A stretch of DNA of 64,000 bases from Prolixibacteraceae bacterium. GTDB lineage: Bacteria; Bacteroidota; Bacteroidia; Bacteroidales; Prolixibacteraceae. The DNA is taken from NCBI GenBank assembly GCA_019163175.1, contig JAFLKN010000045.1, forward strand, positions 23,577 to 87,576, written 5' to 3'. Of this stretch, positions 56,201-64,000 are shown in pieces (within the stretch, counting starts at the first letter, position 1; each line of letters opens with the position of its first letter). The position numbers and the translations under genes were made by a program. The notes below the pieces were generated by a model. It saw nothing but the letters and a program-made list of their open reading frames with translations. It made no database searches and was not told the origin of the DNA.

Positions 56201-57072
56201 AACGTTTCCAAATCACAATTAAATTCCGACAATTAATACAGGAATACCCAAATTTAGAGCAACTGTCCGGGTATGTTGATGAAAGAATGCCTTCCAAAGA
56301 AAAAAGTAGCCGAACTACTACTACCGTGGGAAAGCTGAAATCGGGAGGAAACATGGTTATTTTAAAACCTCATGGAAAGAATCTTCCTTTCACTATGATA
56401 TTTGGTGACATTTGTAACACTTATTTACCACGTCGAGTCAGAGAAGAACATCCATATTGGGGTTTTATGCATTCCGGTTCTGATGGTGAAAAAATAGAGT
56501 TCCGGAGCATTGAGGAAATGGCTAAGTCTTATGTAGATGAATTAGTAGCTTACAGACCTGAAGGCCCGTATTTAATTGGAGGATATTCATTTGGAGGCAT
56601 TGTTGCATTTGAGATGGCTGTTCAAATGCAGAAGCGTGGTTTAGATGTACCCATGCTTATTATGATTGATTCACTAAACCCACTTAAACGAAAAAGAAGA
56701 ATCTCAATTGAGGGTGCTGAATATATCTTAAAGACAATTTATAAAAAGAGTATTTATCTCATCGCCAATCACAAAAGAGAATCAATGCCTATTGATTACA
56801 GAAATGCCTATATTATGGGTGTTTATGCTAACCTGTGGAATAAATACAAGCCAACTCGCTTTGAAGGTAAACTAACTCTATTCAAGTCTTCTGAGAATCG
56901 TTCAAAATTCAAATATCTGGGATGGGACGAACATTCGCAATCAGTTGATTTGCTTGAACTAAAAGGGAATCACATGCAAATCATCAGAGAAAAAGAAAAC
57001 ATTGATCTGATGGTTGAGCATATCAATGAAATTCTGGATCACGTGCAAAAATCTTATTCGAACAAACAATAA
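53299..57072 (+). CDS. Type I PKS: KS-AT-ACP-TE
   Basis: This 1257-residue protein has a KS domain (about 5-440) with active-site C185 (SACSTS), H321 (ETHGTA) and H361 (NIGH). The AT (about 535-870) has FPGQGAQ, G627-H628-S629-I-G and the HAFH motif (725-728) that marks malonyl-CoA use. The ACP has S956 (GLES). The TE domain (about 1025-1255) has G1095-Y-S1097-F-G and probable H1225. No KR, DH, ER or MT domain is seen. It would add one malonate-derived unit, leave the beta-keto group unreduced, and release the product. The frame is open to a TTG at 53281. The ATG at 53299 begins the family sequence. Confidence 0.92.
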   Translation: MESNTDGIAVIGMAGRFPGAKNIDEFWANLLEGKETITYFTDEELAEKNMEFGKFKDDPNYIKARGIVDDIDKFDADFFGYTPMDARTMDPQHRVWLETAWNALENAGCDPNRYKGSIGVFAGSLYNTYLLNHVIRDQEALEKYLHLYEADSFQVMINNDSSFLATKTAYKLNLKGPAINVQSACSTSLVAIAQACQSLFSFESDTCIAGGVSLFLPQESGYTYQKGAINSPDGHCRPFDINSNGTIASNGVGAVVLKRLDDALADNDNIYAIIKGWGINNDGNKKVSYMAPSVDGQAEVIMLAQDIADVHPEDISYIETHGTATPLGDPIEIAALSKAFNSKTDKKQFCAIGSVKSNIGHLDTAAGVTGFIKTCLAAYHRKIPSTINFTSPNPNIDFAKSPFYVLNENMTWNSEKPLIMGVSSFGIGGTNTHVIVQEPERKSDSIKQTVKPQLVVLSAKSEAALNRKKKELAEFCEANTNTDLQAIAFTLQTGRSKMPFRSFGVFEKTEDLSTVSMDENFMDSFGVNESRSLAFMFPGQGAQYVNMGKNLYENEPVCRAIFDECFFIFRTETGINLKDILFTDQPGDELDKILAQTKYTQPTLFIVEYVVAKYLESFNIKPDVLIGHSIGEYAAACLSGVFSMADALRIVIKRGELMQKMPSGHMMVVKSNEVTLNSIKNNLFELAAINAPGYCTISFKPENKELVEKTLATNNIDSIPLNTSHAFHSAAFDPILAEFAEFVDRFELQTPKLPFISCLTGSYANRELVGKGKYWADQLRNTVLFEKGIRTISESGDFIYLEVGPNTHLNSLAKRSIGAGAKSPVLFTLGKPENENEQVKMMISVGQLWAKGIDPDFEMLHHPENPQKIVLPSYPFEQKKHWIEKVEFKGSNIQTEQIQSKVQNGQENSDSLADESTTSGNQDTLSILKQMLCDLSGIEPIEVKNTISFTYLGLESLFLAQYAQAIEKRFQITIKFRQLIQEYPNLEQLSGYVDERMPSKEKSSRTTTTVGKLKSGGNMVILKPHGKNLPFTMIFGDICNTYLPRRVREEHPYWGFMHSGSDGEKIEFRSIEEMAKSYVDELVAYRPEGPYLIGGYSFGGIVAFEMAVQMQKRGLDVPMLIMIDSLNPLKRKRRISIEGAEYILKTIYKKSIYLIANHKRESMPIDYRNAYIMGVYANLWNKYKPTRFEGKLTLFKSSENRSKFKYLGWDEHSQSVDLLELKGNHMQIIREKENIDLMVEHINEILDHVQKSYSNKQ

Positions 57073-57564
57073 GCAAACATTGACCAAGTCTAACGTGTTT
57101 TAGAATGCCGGTTAAACTCGTTAAATAATATGGTGCAATATTTACCATTAAAAGACTTCTGATTTTTGATTCGTATAATACTTACATAAAAATCAAAGTT
57201 TGTTGAGTTTAATTCAAGTGGTTGTATGAAAGGAATTTCTTCCGCCTTTAGATCCGTAAAGTCTGTAAACTATTTTCATACAGACTTTACGATTTTTTTT
57301 ACTCCTTTTTCAACTCTTAAACACAAAATTAAAGGAGCATCTGGATGCTCAAATGTTAATAATTCTTATCATTTAAAATAGTTATTCTTCATAGGTCATG
57401 AGTACAAACACATAAAACACTAACAAAGAGACAATTAAACTGAGAGCACAAAAATTTAATAAATAAAATCAACATGTCTTTCAAAAAGAACTTGAACCCA
57501 AACAAACAACTCAGTGTTAATAGAATACTTACAGTATTAATTTTTTATTATAACCAAACGGGAA
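57073..57564. other. Intergenic region after the NRPS/PKS block
   Basis: About 490 bases between the PKS and the T9SS-tailed protein gene. It contains the strong terminator at 57255-57300. The remaining AT-rich bases upstream of 57565 probably hold the promoter of the next gene, but I see no perfect TAnnTTTG box. No gene is supported. Confidence 0.6.
57255..57300 (+). terminator. Strong rho-independent terminator of the NRPS/PKS block
   Basis: A perfect 13-bp stem (CGTAAAGTCTGTA at 57255-57267, complement at 57279-57291) with an 11-base loop is followed by eight T residues (57293-57300). This is the clearest intrinsic terminator in the window and ends the gene cluster on the + strand. Confidence 0.85.
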
Positions 57565-58050
57565 ATGAAGAAACAAATGGTTAAATTAAAATTTATTCTA
57601 ATTCTAAGTGGATTTCTACTAAATTCAATATTAGCTAAAACCCAAAGCCTTGTTTCATCAGGCGGAAGTTTTGCTGAGAATAACAATGCAACTGTTTTTT
57701 GGGCTGTTGGTGAATTCACATCAGAAACAATAAAAAATGAAAAGGCAACTTTAACACAAGGATTTTACCAACCTAAATTTTTACCTACCCGGACGATTGA
57801 AAGGATGAATTTGAAATATGAAATCGCTGTTTTCCCAAATCCAGTAAATGAAGCTTTAACCTTAAAATGTGAAAAACATGAAAATATGGTTTATCAACTG
57901 ATTAGTTCATCCGGAGCAATTTTGGTGGAAGAAAAGATAACTAATCCTGAAATAAAAATATTCGTTAATCGTTTACCTAAAGGACTTTATCTTCTGAGCA
58001 TTAAGGAGAAAAACAGAATTATTGAAAATTTTAAAATTGAAAAGTACTAA
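57565..58050 (+). CDS. Small secreted protein with T9SS C-terminal sorting domain
   Basis: This 161-residue protein has a Sec leader (about 1-26) and a short middle part (SLVSSGGSF, FWAVGEFTSET, LTQGFYQP) seen at the front of many Bacteroidota T9SS proteins. The C-terminal type A sorting domain occupies about 88-161 (AVFPNPVNEALTL to the end). It should be carried across the outer membrane by type IX secretion and anchored or released. There is no enzymatic domain, so a structural or adhesive role is likely. It is followed closely by another secreted-protein gene. Confidence 0.8.
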   Translation: MKKQMVKLKFILILSGFLLNSILAKTQSLVSSGGSFAENNNATVFWAVGEFTSETIKNEKATLTQGFYQPKFLPTRTIERMNLKYEIAVFPNPVNEALTLKCEKHENMVYQLISSSGAILVEEKITNPEIKIFVNRLPKGLYLLSIKEKNRIIENFKIEKY

Positions 58051-58063
58051 TTTAAAAACGTGT

Positions 58064-58948
58064 ATGAAAAAACTAGCTTGCTTTGCAATTGCTCTATTTA
58101 TAATTCAACTTACAATGGCACAAATTCCCTCCGGATTCAGTTACCAAACAGTTGTCAGGGGCGTGAGCGGATCTATTTTGGCCAATTCTGATGTAAAAAT
58201 GCGAATTAGTATCCTGAAAGAAACAACATCAGGAATTCCAGTTTCCACAGAAATATTTGCAACAAAAACAAGTTCAATTGGCTTAGTTAATTTGGTGATT
58301 GGTAGCCTTGATGCCTCATTTAAATTGATTGATTGGAGTAAAGGCCCTTACTTTTTAAAGGTTGAAGTGGATGAAAAAGGAGGAACGGATTTCAGCTTTG
58401 TTGGAACATCTCAACTCTTATCGGTTCCATATGCTTTTCATGCAAGAAAGGCAGAATCGGCAAATGAATCAGATCCCCTATTCACCGCTTGGGATAAGAG
58501 TAGCGGAATATACATAAAAGAAAGTCAGATTACAGACTTAAAACACTTTAAAAATTCAGATGAAACAGATCCGGTTTTTTCGGTATCGCCTGCATCAAAA
58601 ATCACAGCACTGGATATAACAAACTGGAATAAACCGGAACTTGATCCGGTTTTTAATATTTCTCCAGCTAAGAACATTTCATCAAATGATATTTTGAGGT
58701 GGAATGCAAAAAGTGATTTTGACGGAAAATTTACGAGCTTAACTAGCTTACCAACTTTTCATCAAATAGCATTTTCTGGAGATTTTAATGATCTTTTGAA
58801 TAAACCTGCAAATATGATTTCAATAAGTCAGGCTCCGCAAAAAGGAGACATACTCTATTTTGATGGAACTAAATGGACAAGATTACCAATTGGGAAAGAA
58901 GGTCAGTTTCTTACAATAGATTTGACAGGACTTCCTATATGGAAATAG
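58064..58948 (+). CDS. Secreted Bacteroidota surface protein with ESDPxF-type repeats
   Basis: This 294-residue protein from the ATG at 58064 has a Sec leader ending LTMAQ. The N-terminal domain (about 20-130, starting IPSGFSYQTVVRG) is common in Bacteroidota secreted proteins. Short repeats follow: ESDPLFTAWDKSSG, DETDPVFSVSPA and ELDPVFNISPA, resembling fibre or collagen-like adhesin stalk segments. No catalytic motif is visible. Its whole length is homologous to the N-terminal half of the next gene product. The frame is open to 58022, but only the ATG at 58064 gives a signal peptide. Confidence 0.75.
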   Translation: MKKLACFAIALFIIQLTMAQIPSGFSYQTVVRGVSGSILANSDVKMRISILKETTSGIPVSTEIFATKTSSIGLVNLVIGSLDASFKLIDWSKGPYFLKVEVDEKGGTDFSFVGTSQLLSVPYAFHARKAESANESDPLFTAWDKSSGIYIKESQITDLKHFKNSDETDPVFSVSPASKITALDITNWNKPELDPVFNISPAKNISSNDILRWNAKSDFDGKFTSLTSLPTFHQIAFSGDFNDLLNKPANMISISQAPQKGDILYFDGTKWTRLPIGKEGQFLTIDLTGLPIWK

Positions 58949-59057
58949 TCAAAAATTAATTAAACACGGATCAATCTAAAGAATATTGGACAAACGATAA
59001 TTTAGTCCATAACTTAAATTATTTCTCAAGCAGGCTCATTAAGTAATTCAATTAAAA

Positions 59058-60719
59058 ATGAAACGACTTTTTTTTACATATATACTTATAGTTTTGTCAT
59101 ATATAATTTATGCACAAGTTCCAGAGGCCTATAAAGTTCAGTTACTTGTGAATGACAAATCAAACAATACCCTGATTAACAAAACAGTAGGGATTCGTTT
59201 AAATATAATAAAAGGCAGTGAAAATGGCGAAGTTGTTTATAACGAAGTCTTAACTGAAAAAACTAATGAATTTGGATTGATAACAATTGAAGTTGGAAGT
59301 ATAAATCCCAGCCAATTCACCCTGATAAAATGGAAAGAGAATATCCATTTTATGAAAATAGAAATTGACATTTCAGGTGGTACAAATTATGCATTGTCGG
59401 GTATATCACAACTATTGGAAGTGCCATTTGCTGAATATGCCAAATCAACCGACATTGCGATCGAATCTGATCCATTTTTTCAAAAATGGGACAAAACAAC
59501 GGGTATTGTAATCAAAGAGAATCAGATTAGCAATTTGGTTCACTTTAAAAGTTCCAACGAAACAGATCCAAAATTTAAGTTATCATCGTCTGCTGTTTTT
59601 AAGGACACAGATATTGCGGCCTGGAGATTAAAGAGTGAGAATGATCCTTCATTTGCAGGTTCACCTGCTAAATCTATAACCTCGGCTGACACCTTAAATT
59701 GGAGTAGAAAAAGTAATTTTAATGGATCGTACAATTCATTAACAAATAGGCCTGTGGATTTAGCTGTTTCCGGAACTTTTACTGATTTAAGTAATAAACC
59801 GATACTTTATAATCCAACTGTTATTCCAGCATCAACCAATGGAATCGCCCAATTTGATGGTTCAAAATGGGTAGTAAATCCAAACGGAAATACCGGTCAA
59901 CGATTAGGAGTAAATTCCATTACGGGACTCCCAATATGGAAAACTCCGGAAACTTTTAGCGATATTGATCGTCCGTTTTATCAGTATAATCAAGCAAATG
60001 ACTATTATTACTGTACTCCTTGGAATTACGAAAAATCGTATAATTCTGATCGAAAATATCCGTTAGTTGTATACCTACATTACAGCGGTGGTGCTGGCGA
60101 TTTGGGTAAATTGGGATTATATTACTTGGGGTATGATACTAATGATGGAATTGATGATTCAAGAGCTAAAAATTTCCAAATGTATAATCCTTCGTTTGTT
60201 ATTATTCCACAAACACAAACAGAATTTGACATCAACAAGATTATTGCATTAGTCGAAAATTATAAATCTAAATATCGAATTGATGAAACACGCATCTATA
60301 TCATTGGATATTCTTTGGGCGGTCCAACTTCCTATGCATTGGCTAATGCCTATTTTGATTTCAATAAGCAACTATTTGCTGGAATTATTAGATTATCTGG
60401 CCAAAGCGAAACTATAGTCAGAAATGAAATAGCAAATAAAACAGCAATTTGGTTGCAAATAGGACTTGATGATTTACCCATTAGAGTTAGCATTACAAGA
60501 GATGCATATAATTTTCTTAAGAATATAAATTCTACTGCCGCTGAAACATCACAGGCTATATCGATTGCTGGAAAGTCAGGTAATACTTTTACCTTGAATA
60601 AAAGCAACAAAGAAATAGCTAAAAAAACTGAATATCTTAATGTAGGTCATGACATTATGACATTTCCGTTTTCTGATGGAACTTTAATTTATTGGCTTTT
60701 TAATCAGAAAATAGAATAG
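59058..60719 (+). CDS. Fusion of surface repeat module and alpha/beta-hydrolase esterase
   Basis: This 553-residue secreted protein has a Sec leader ending IIYAQ. Residues 20-300 follow the upstream protein (ESDPFFQKWDKTTG, NETDPKF and the ending GLPIWK). Residues 302-553 are an alpha/beta-hydrolase, similar to PHB-depolymerase or prolyl-oligopeptidase-type esterases, with nucleophile S419 in G-Y-S-L-G and NVGHDIM near the end as the likely catalytic histidine. The oxyanion region reads YLHYSGG instead of HGGG or HGSG. The same hydrolase domain recurs in the next two genes. The protein looks like a fusion of two neighbouring gene types. Confidence 0.75.
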   Translation: MKRLFFTYILIVLSYIIYAQVPEAYKVQLLVNDKSNNTLINKTVGIRLNIIKGSENGEVVYNEVLTEKTNEFGLITIEVGSINPSQFTLIKWKENIHFMKIEIDISGGTNYALSGISQLLEVPFAEYAKSTDIAIESDPFFQKWDKTTGIVIKENQISNLVHFKSSNETDPKFKLSSSAVFKDTDIAAWRLKSENDPSFAGSPAKSITSADTLNWSRKSNFNGSYNSLTNRPVDLAVSGTFTDLSNKPILYNPTVIPASTNGIAQFDGSKWVVNPNGNTGQRLGVNSITGLPIWKTPETFSDIDRPFYQYNQANDYYYCTPWNYEKSYNSDRKYPLVVYLHYSGGAGDLGKLGLYYLGYDTNDGIDDSRAKNFQMYNPSFVIIPQTQTEFDINKIIALVENYKSKYRIDETRIYIIGYSLGGPTSYALANAYFDFNKQLFAGIIRLSGQSETIVRNEIANKTAIWLQIGLDDLPIRVSITRDAYNFLKNINSTAAETSQAISIAGKSGNTFTLNKSNKEIAKKTEYLNVGHDIMTFPFSDGTLIYWLFNQKIE

Positions 60720-60842
60720 TGATCGAATCAATTAATACTATTATTCTCTCATAAATTTGAATTAAACTATAATCATTGGACTTTTGCAATAAATCAAAGA
60801 ATTTGTGATTTAAAAGTGTATTTACAAACTAAAAAATGAAAG

Positions 60843-61694
60843 ATGAAAATAGTTACAAGTATTTTATTCATAATACTTTTCTGTTCCTGTTCTGAAAAAG
60901 AAAAAGAAAAAATTACTGAAACAGAAACATTCAATAGTATTGACAGGACATATTTTGAATATAATCAGGAAAAAGATTATTATTACTGCTTGCCTTGGAA
61001 TTATAATAAATCATTGAATTCAGAACGAAAATATCCAATGGTCATTTATTTACATCCTAGTGGCGCAGCTGGAAATGTAAAAAACTTAGGACTATACTAT
61101 TTGGGCTATGATACCAATGATGGTGTAGATGATACAAGAGCAATTGACTTTCAGACAAAAAATCCCTCATTTATAATAGTTCCCCAAACTCTGACTGAAT
61201 TTGATAGCAACAAGATCATTGCTCTTATTGAAGAATATAAATCGAAATACAGGATTGATGTCTCACGTATCTATATCATAGGATATTCTTTGGGTGGACC
61301 AGCATCATACGATTTAGCCAATGCTTATTTTGATTATAACAAGCAACTATTTGCTGGTATAGTGAGATTATCTGGTCAGAGTAAAACTATTTTAAGAAAT
61401 GAAATAGCTAATAAAACTGCTGTTTGGCTTCAAATCGGGTTAAATGATGTCGGAGTTAGAGTAACAATAACCAGAGAAGCCTATAATTTTCTAAAAACAC
61501 TAAATCCTACGGCTGTTGAAACTACTCAATCTATTTCAATAGCAGGAAATTCAGGTACCACGTACACGTTGACCAAAAACGATAAATCTATGATTAAATT
61601 AACTGAATACGTTAATGTGGGACATGACATTATGACCTTCCCTTTTAGTGACGGAAATATAATTACTTGGCTTTTCAATCAGAAAGTTGAATAA
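60843..61694 (+). CDS. Lipoprotein esterase, paralogue 2 of 3
   Basis: This 283-residue lipoprotein has a lipobox before C16 (FCSC). It has the same hydrolase domain as the fusion protein, with nucleophile S149 in G-Y-S-L-G and a terminal NVGHDIMTFPF segment with the likely catalytic histidine. Its sequence is close to the hydrolase half of the upstream protein. The oxyanion region is YLHPSGAAG. It is probably attached to the outer membrane, facing glycans or polyesters outside. Substrate unknown. Confidence 0.8.
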   Translation: MKIVTSILFIILFCSCSEKEKEKITETETFNSIDRTYFEYNQEKDYYYCLPWNYNKSLNSERKYPMVIYLHPSGAAGNVKNLGLYYLGYDTNDGVDDTRAIDFQTKNPSFIIVPQTLTEFDSNKIIALIEEYKSKYRIDVSRIYIIGYSLGGPASYDLANAYFDYNKQLFAGIVRLSGQSKTILRNEIANKTAVWLQIGLNDVGVRVTITREAYNFLKTLNPTAVETTQSISIAGNSGTTYTLTKNDKSMIKLTEYVNVGHDIMTFPFSDGNIITWLFNQKVE

Positions 61695-61737
61695 TACCGT
61701 TTAATTTCATGCTTCAAATTATTTAAACAAATAATAA

Positions 61738-62577
61738 ATGAAAACAATAATGATCTTTCTAACCTCCCTTATGATTTTTTCATGCTCAAAAAGCAATTAT
61801 ACGATCGAATCAGAGCTATTTAATAAATCAGACAGACCATATTTTGAATACAATTCTGATACAGATTACTATTCATGTAAACCATGGAATTATGAGAAAA
61901 ATGAAAATTTAAACAGGAAATATCCATTGGTGGTATACTTACATGGTGCCGGAAGTGCTGGTAAAATAAATTATTTGAAGTATTTGGGGTATCAATCAAA
62001 GAATTTCTTCGATAATACTCAGGCCCGAAATTTTCAGCTCAATCATCCCTGTTTTGTCTTAGTTCCACAAACTTTAGGCTCATGGGACAATAATAAACTC
62101 ATTCAATTGATTGAAAAATTCAAAAATGAATATCGCATTGATATGAGTAGGATTTATTTAATAGGTTATTCCATGGGCGGATCTGGTTCCTATGCTTTGG
62201 CTAATGCCTATTACAAGTACAACAACCATCTTTTTGCGGGAATCATTCGTTTAGCTGGTCAAAGTGAAACTAAATTAGAATCACCAATTGTTCAGAATAC
62301 TTCGGTGTGGCTTCACATTGGATTAACCGACAGAGACATAAGAATACAAGTTACCAGAGAAGCTTACGATTTTTTGAAAGAAAATCACCCAGCAGCTAAA
62401 GAAACATCCGAGAAGGCTGTTGTATCGCCATTTTCAGGAACAATTTTAACACTTACTGAAAATGGCACAGAAGTAGCCAAAAAGACCGAATACAATAATG
62501 TTGGACATGGAATAAACAGTCTGCCGTTTGAAGATGAAAACGTATTAAACTGGCTTTTTAAGCAAAAATTAAAATAA
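61738..62577 (+). CDS. Lipoprotein esterase, paralogue 3 of 3
   Basis: This 279-residue lipoprotein has a lipobox before C16 (IFSC). The nucleophile is S145 in G-Y-S-M-G, and NVGHGINSLPF is near the end. It is more divergent than the other two but collinear with them. The oxyanion region, YLHGAGSAG, is the most canonical of the three, so this copy may be closest to the ancestral active enzyme. It starts 43 bases after the previous gene and is likely co-transcribed. Confidence 0.8.
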   Translation: MKTIMIFLTSLMIFSCSKSNYTIESELFNKSDRPYFEYNSDTDYYSCKPWNYEKNENLNRKYPLVVYLHGAGSAGKINYLKYLGYQSKNFFDNTQARNFQLNHPCFVLVPQTLGSWDNNKLIQLIEKFKNEYRIDMSRIYLIGYSMGGSGSYALANAYYKYNNHLFAGIIRLAGQSETKLESPIVQNTSVWLHIGLTDRDIRIQVTREAYDFLKENHPAAKETSEKAVVSPFSGTILTLTENGTEVAKKTEYNNVGHGINSLPFEDENVLNWLFKQKLK

Positions 62578-62667
62578 GGATTTGCTTTTTCTTCGATACC
62601 ATTTGTATCAAAAATCTTCAAAAATCAAATGCTGTATTCTTTAATTAGATAATCGACTTCATTACTA

Positions 62668-62703
62668 AAAAAAGTCCCCGAAAGCATTGCTCCCGGAGAC
62701 TTT
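62668..62703 (-). terminator. Terminator of the T9SS gene (minus strand)
   Basis: On the minus strand an imperfect hairpin (AAAGTCTCCGG pairing with CGGGGACTTT, one mismatch) is followed by a run of T residues. It lies between convergent genes at 62577 and 62724 and could act in both directions, though the T-tract is on the minus-strand side. Confidence 0.65.
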
Positions 62704-62723
62704 ATATCGAACTAAACCACTAA

Positions 62724-64000
62724 TTAATGATTGATAATTAATTTCTGGATAATATCCTGTGATCCAATTACACATTTCACAAGATAAATACCCGAAGGTT
62801 GCTGAGCCAAATTAATTTCTTCAGAAGTTTCAGAAATAATTCTGGAAGTAACTTTTCTTCCCGACAAATCCAGAATATCAATTCTACTTCCGGCATCAGG
62901 CAATTGAGCAAAGCGAACAGTTATACGACCTACTGATGGATTTGGAAATACATCAACTTTTACAAGGTCAGTTAATGCATTAACAGAAGTCGTCTGAGCT
63001 TTTGTACGAATCAGAATACTTGCATTTTTTTCATAAACTAATTGTCCAGTAATAGCCTCTACGGATACCAATGATTCGTCTCCAGTTGCATGATTCCACG
63101 CATAAACTTTAATTTCATGACCAGCTTTAAACCCATCTTGGTTCTTGAAATCGCTTGAATTGGAAGCAACTAGACTTGCAATACCATTAAAGATATGGTC
63201 TTCAGTGACTTTTAGAGTTCCTACACAAATTTCTCCATCAAAAGCAGCTAACTCATCACCAGCAGAAATACCAGATTTGCTCATACCGGTTATGTTTATA
63301 TTCATATGATCCGATCCATTGCCTTCAACTTTTGACATAAAATAGGATGTTTTTTCAGTTGTAGGTTGAATTGTTACTCCCTTTGTATAGTTTTCCTTTA
63401 GTGTTAGAACAGCATCAGAACTCATTTTAACTTTGTAGGCTTTCCCTGGCTGGAAATTTCCGATACCATTTTTCCAACCTCCATAAACACCCCAGTCTTC
63501 AATTGAATTACCAACTTCATCCTGTACTTTAATCAATTTATTCTGATCAATTAAAGATTGCATTATTGACATGGCATCTAACATAGTAGTCTGTGGAAAA
63601 GAAATGATGTTCCAACCTGCATTCAATGGGATATCAAGTGGTAAGGCAACTGGACGACCAGTAATAGTTAAGGTACAGTTTTCAGTTACCTGAATTTTAT
63701 ATCCTTCGGTCTTTTCTATAGATCCAACCTTATTCATCCAGCCACCCAAGTTACCCCAATTCTCAAATGAGTTACCATTTTCATCCTGAACCTTAACCAG
63801 ATAACCTTTATCAGACAATGGTTTTGTAACGAAATCAATAGTTGAGTTGGCAGCTATAACATAAGTAGAAACAATATTATATCCTTTTTTAAGTTCTATA
63901 GTTTGTGAAACAAGAGTTGCTTCAGTTGTTAAAGGTAAGCTAGCAACAGTAAGATTAGTAGTTATGATGCTGTCACAACCAGCAACAGAACTCAAAGTGC
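62724..64000 (-). CDS. T9SS-secreted protein with tandem repeats, C-terminal part (partial)
   Basis: The frame is open to the window end, so the N-terminus is missing. About 425 residues are seen. They start in an Ig-like segment (SVAGCDSIITTNLTV). A duplicated module of about 75 residues follows (KVQDENGNSFENWG...GGWMN and KVQDEVGNSIEDWG...GGWKN), then a segment with GDELAAFDGEICVG. The type A sorting domain comes last (about the final 75 residues, VDVFPNPSVGRITVRF). It is a surface protein secreted by the type IX system. No catalytic domain is in the visible part. Confidence 0.8.
   Translation of the reverse strand, partial: TLSSVAGCDSIITTNLTVASLPLTTEATLVSQTIELKKGYNIVSTYVIAANSTIDFVTKPLSDKGYLVKVQDENGNSFENWGNLGGWMNKVGSIEKTEGYKIQVTENCTLTITGRPVALPLDIPLNAGWNIISFPQTTMLDAMSIMQSLIDQNKLIKVQDEVGNSIEDWGVYGGWKNGIGNFQPGKAYKVKMSSDAVLTLKENYTKGVTIQPTTEKTSYFMSKVEGNGSDHMNINITGMSKSGISAGDELAAFDGEICVGTLKVTEDHIFNGIASLVASNSSDFKNQDGFKAGHEIKVYAWNHATGDESLVSVEAITGQLVYEKNASILIRTKAQTTSVNALTDLVKVDVFPNPSVGRITVRFAQLPDAGSRIDILDLSGRKVTSRIISETSEEINLAQQPSGIYLVKCVIGSQDIIQKLIINH

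Noticed and set aside
1..64000. tRNA, rRNA or CRISPR arrays
   Set aside because: Read through both strands for cloverleaf-type T-loops and regularly spaced repeats; none convincing.

Overview
The window looks like a chromosomal piece of a low-GC Bacteroidota, most probably in or near the Marinilabiliales/Prolixibacteraceae. The support is direct: type IX secretion C-terminal tails (62724-64000 and 57565-58050), an UpxY-type NusG paralogue in front of a polysaccharide locus, lipobox and Sec leader types usual for the phylum, secreted glycoside hydrolases, and candidate promoters with the Bacteroidota TAnnTTTG -7 box. No rRNA, tRNA, CRISPR array or complete insertion sequence was seen. The family-level placement is inference.

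Region 1 (1-11116) is mixed housekeeping and carbohydrate metabolism: the end of prmA, a PLD-like nuclease/lipase, a GH5 glycosidase, a YhcH-family protein, a ferredoxin-nitroreductase fusion, a secreted esterase coupled to a secreted endonuclease/exonuclease/phosphatase, an FAD oxidoreductase, a GH2 glycosidase and a DUF5077-DUF3472 lipoprotein. Convergent gene pairs are separated by clear hairpins.

Region 2 (11291-16333) is a five-gene operon of heterodisulfide-reductase-like proteins (HdrC, HdrB, HdrA, a second HdrC, and a membrane-anchored HdrE-HdrD fusion). It is probably a soluble-to-membrane electron-transfer complex. A perfect 12-bp palindrome sits between the second and third genes.

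Region 3 (about 16600-40605) is a Wzx/Wzy-dependent exopolysaccharide or capsule locus, all on the + strand: an IS3 OrfA-like HTH protein, UpxY, UDP-glucuronate 4-epimerase, Wzx flippase, GT11 fucosyltransferase, Wzy-like polymerase, five GT-B glycosyltransferases, two hexapeptide acyltransferases, a WecG-type transferase, a Gfo/Idh oxidoreductase with an unassigned TIM-barrel-like partner, the WbpV-WbpL-WbpM initiation set, an outer-membrane export lipoprotein and a Wzc-like co-polymerase/tyrosine kinase. The first part (to about 31.3 kb) is strikingly AT-rich.

Region 4 (41338-57072) is a compact hybrid NRPS/PKS gene cluster directly downstream: AsnB-type amidotransferase, free acyl carrier protein, PP-loop ATPase of the sugar-amidotransferase type, C-A-T NRPS, two tandem methyltransferases, a second C-A-T NRPS (hand-read code like serine), and KS-AT-ACP-TE. 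It ends at a strong terminator (57255-57300). This is the best candidate for an undescribed system: it predicts a small acyl- or amide-capped peptide-ketide made next to, and perhaps together with, a cell-surface polysaccharide.

Region 5 (57565-64000) encodes surface proteins: a small T9SS-tailed protein, a secreted repeat protein, a fusion of that repeat module to an esterase domain, two lipoprotein paralogues of the same esterase, and, on the other strand, the C-terminal part of a T9SS protein with an internal duplication.
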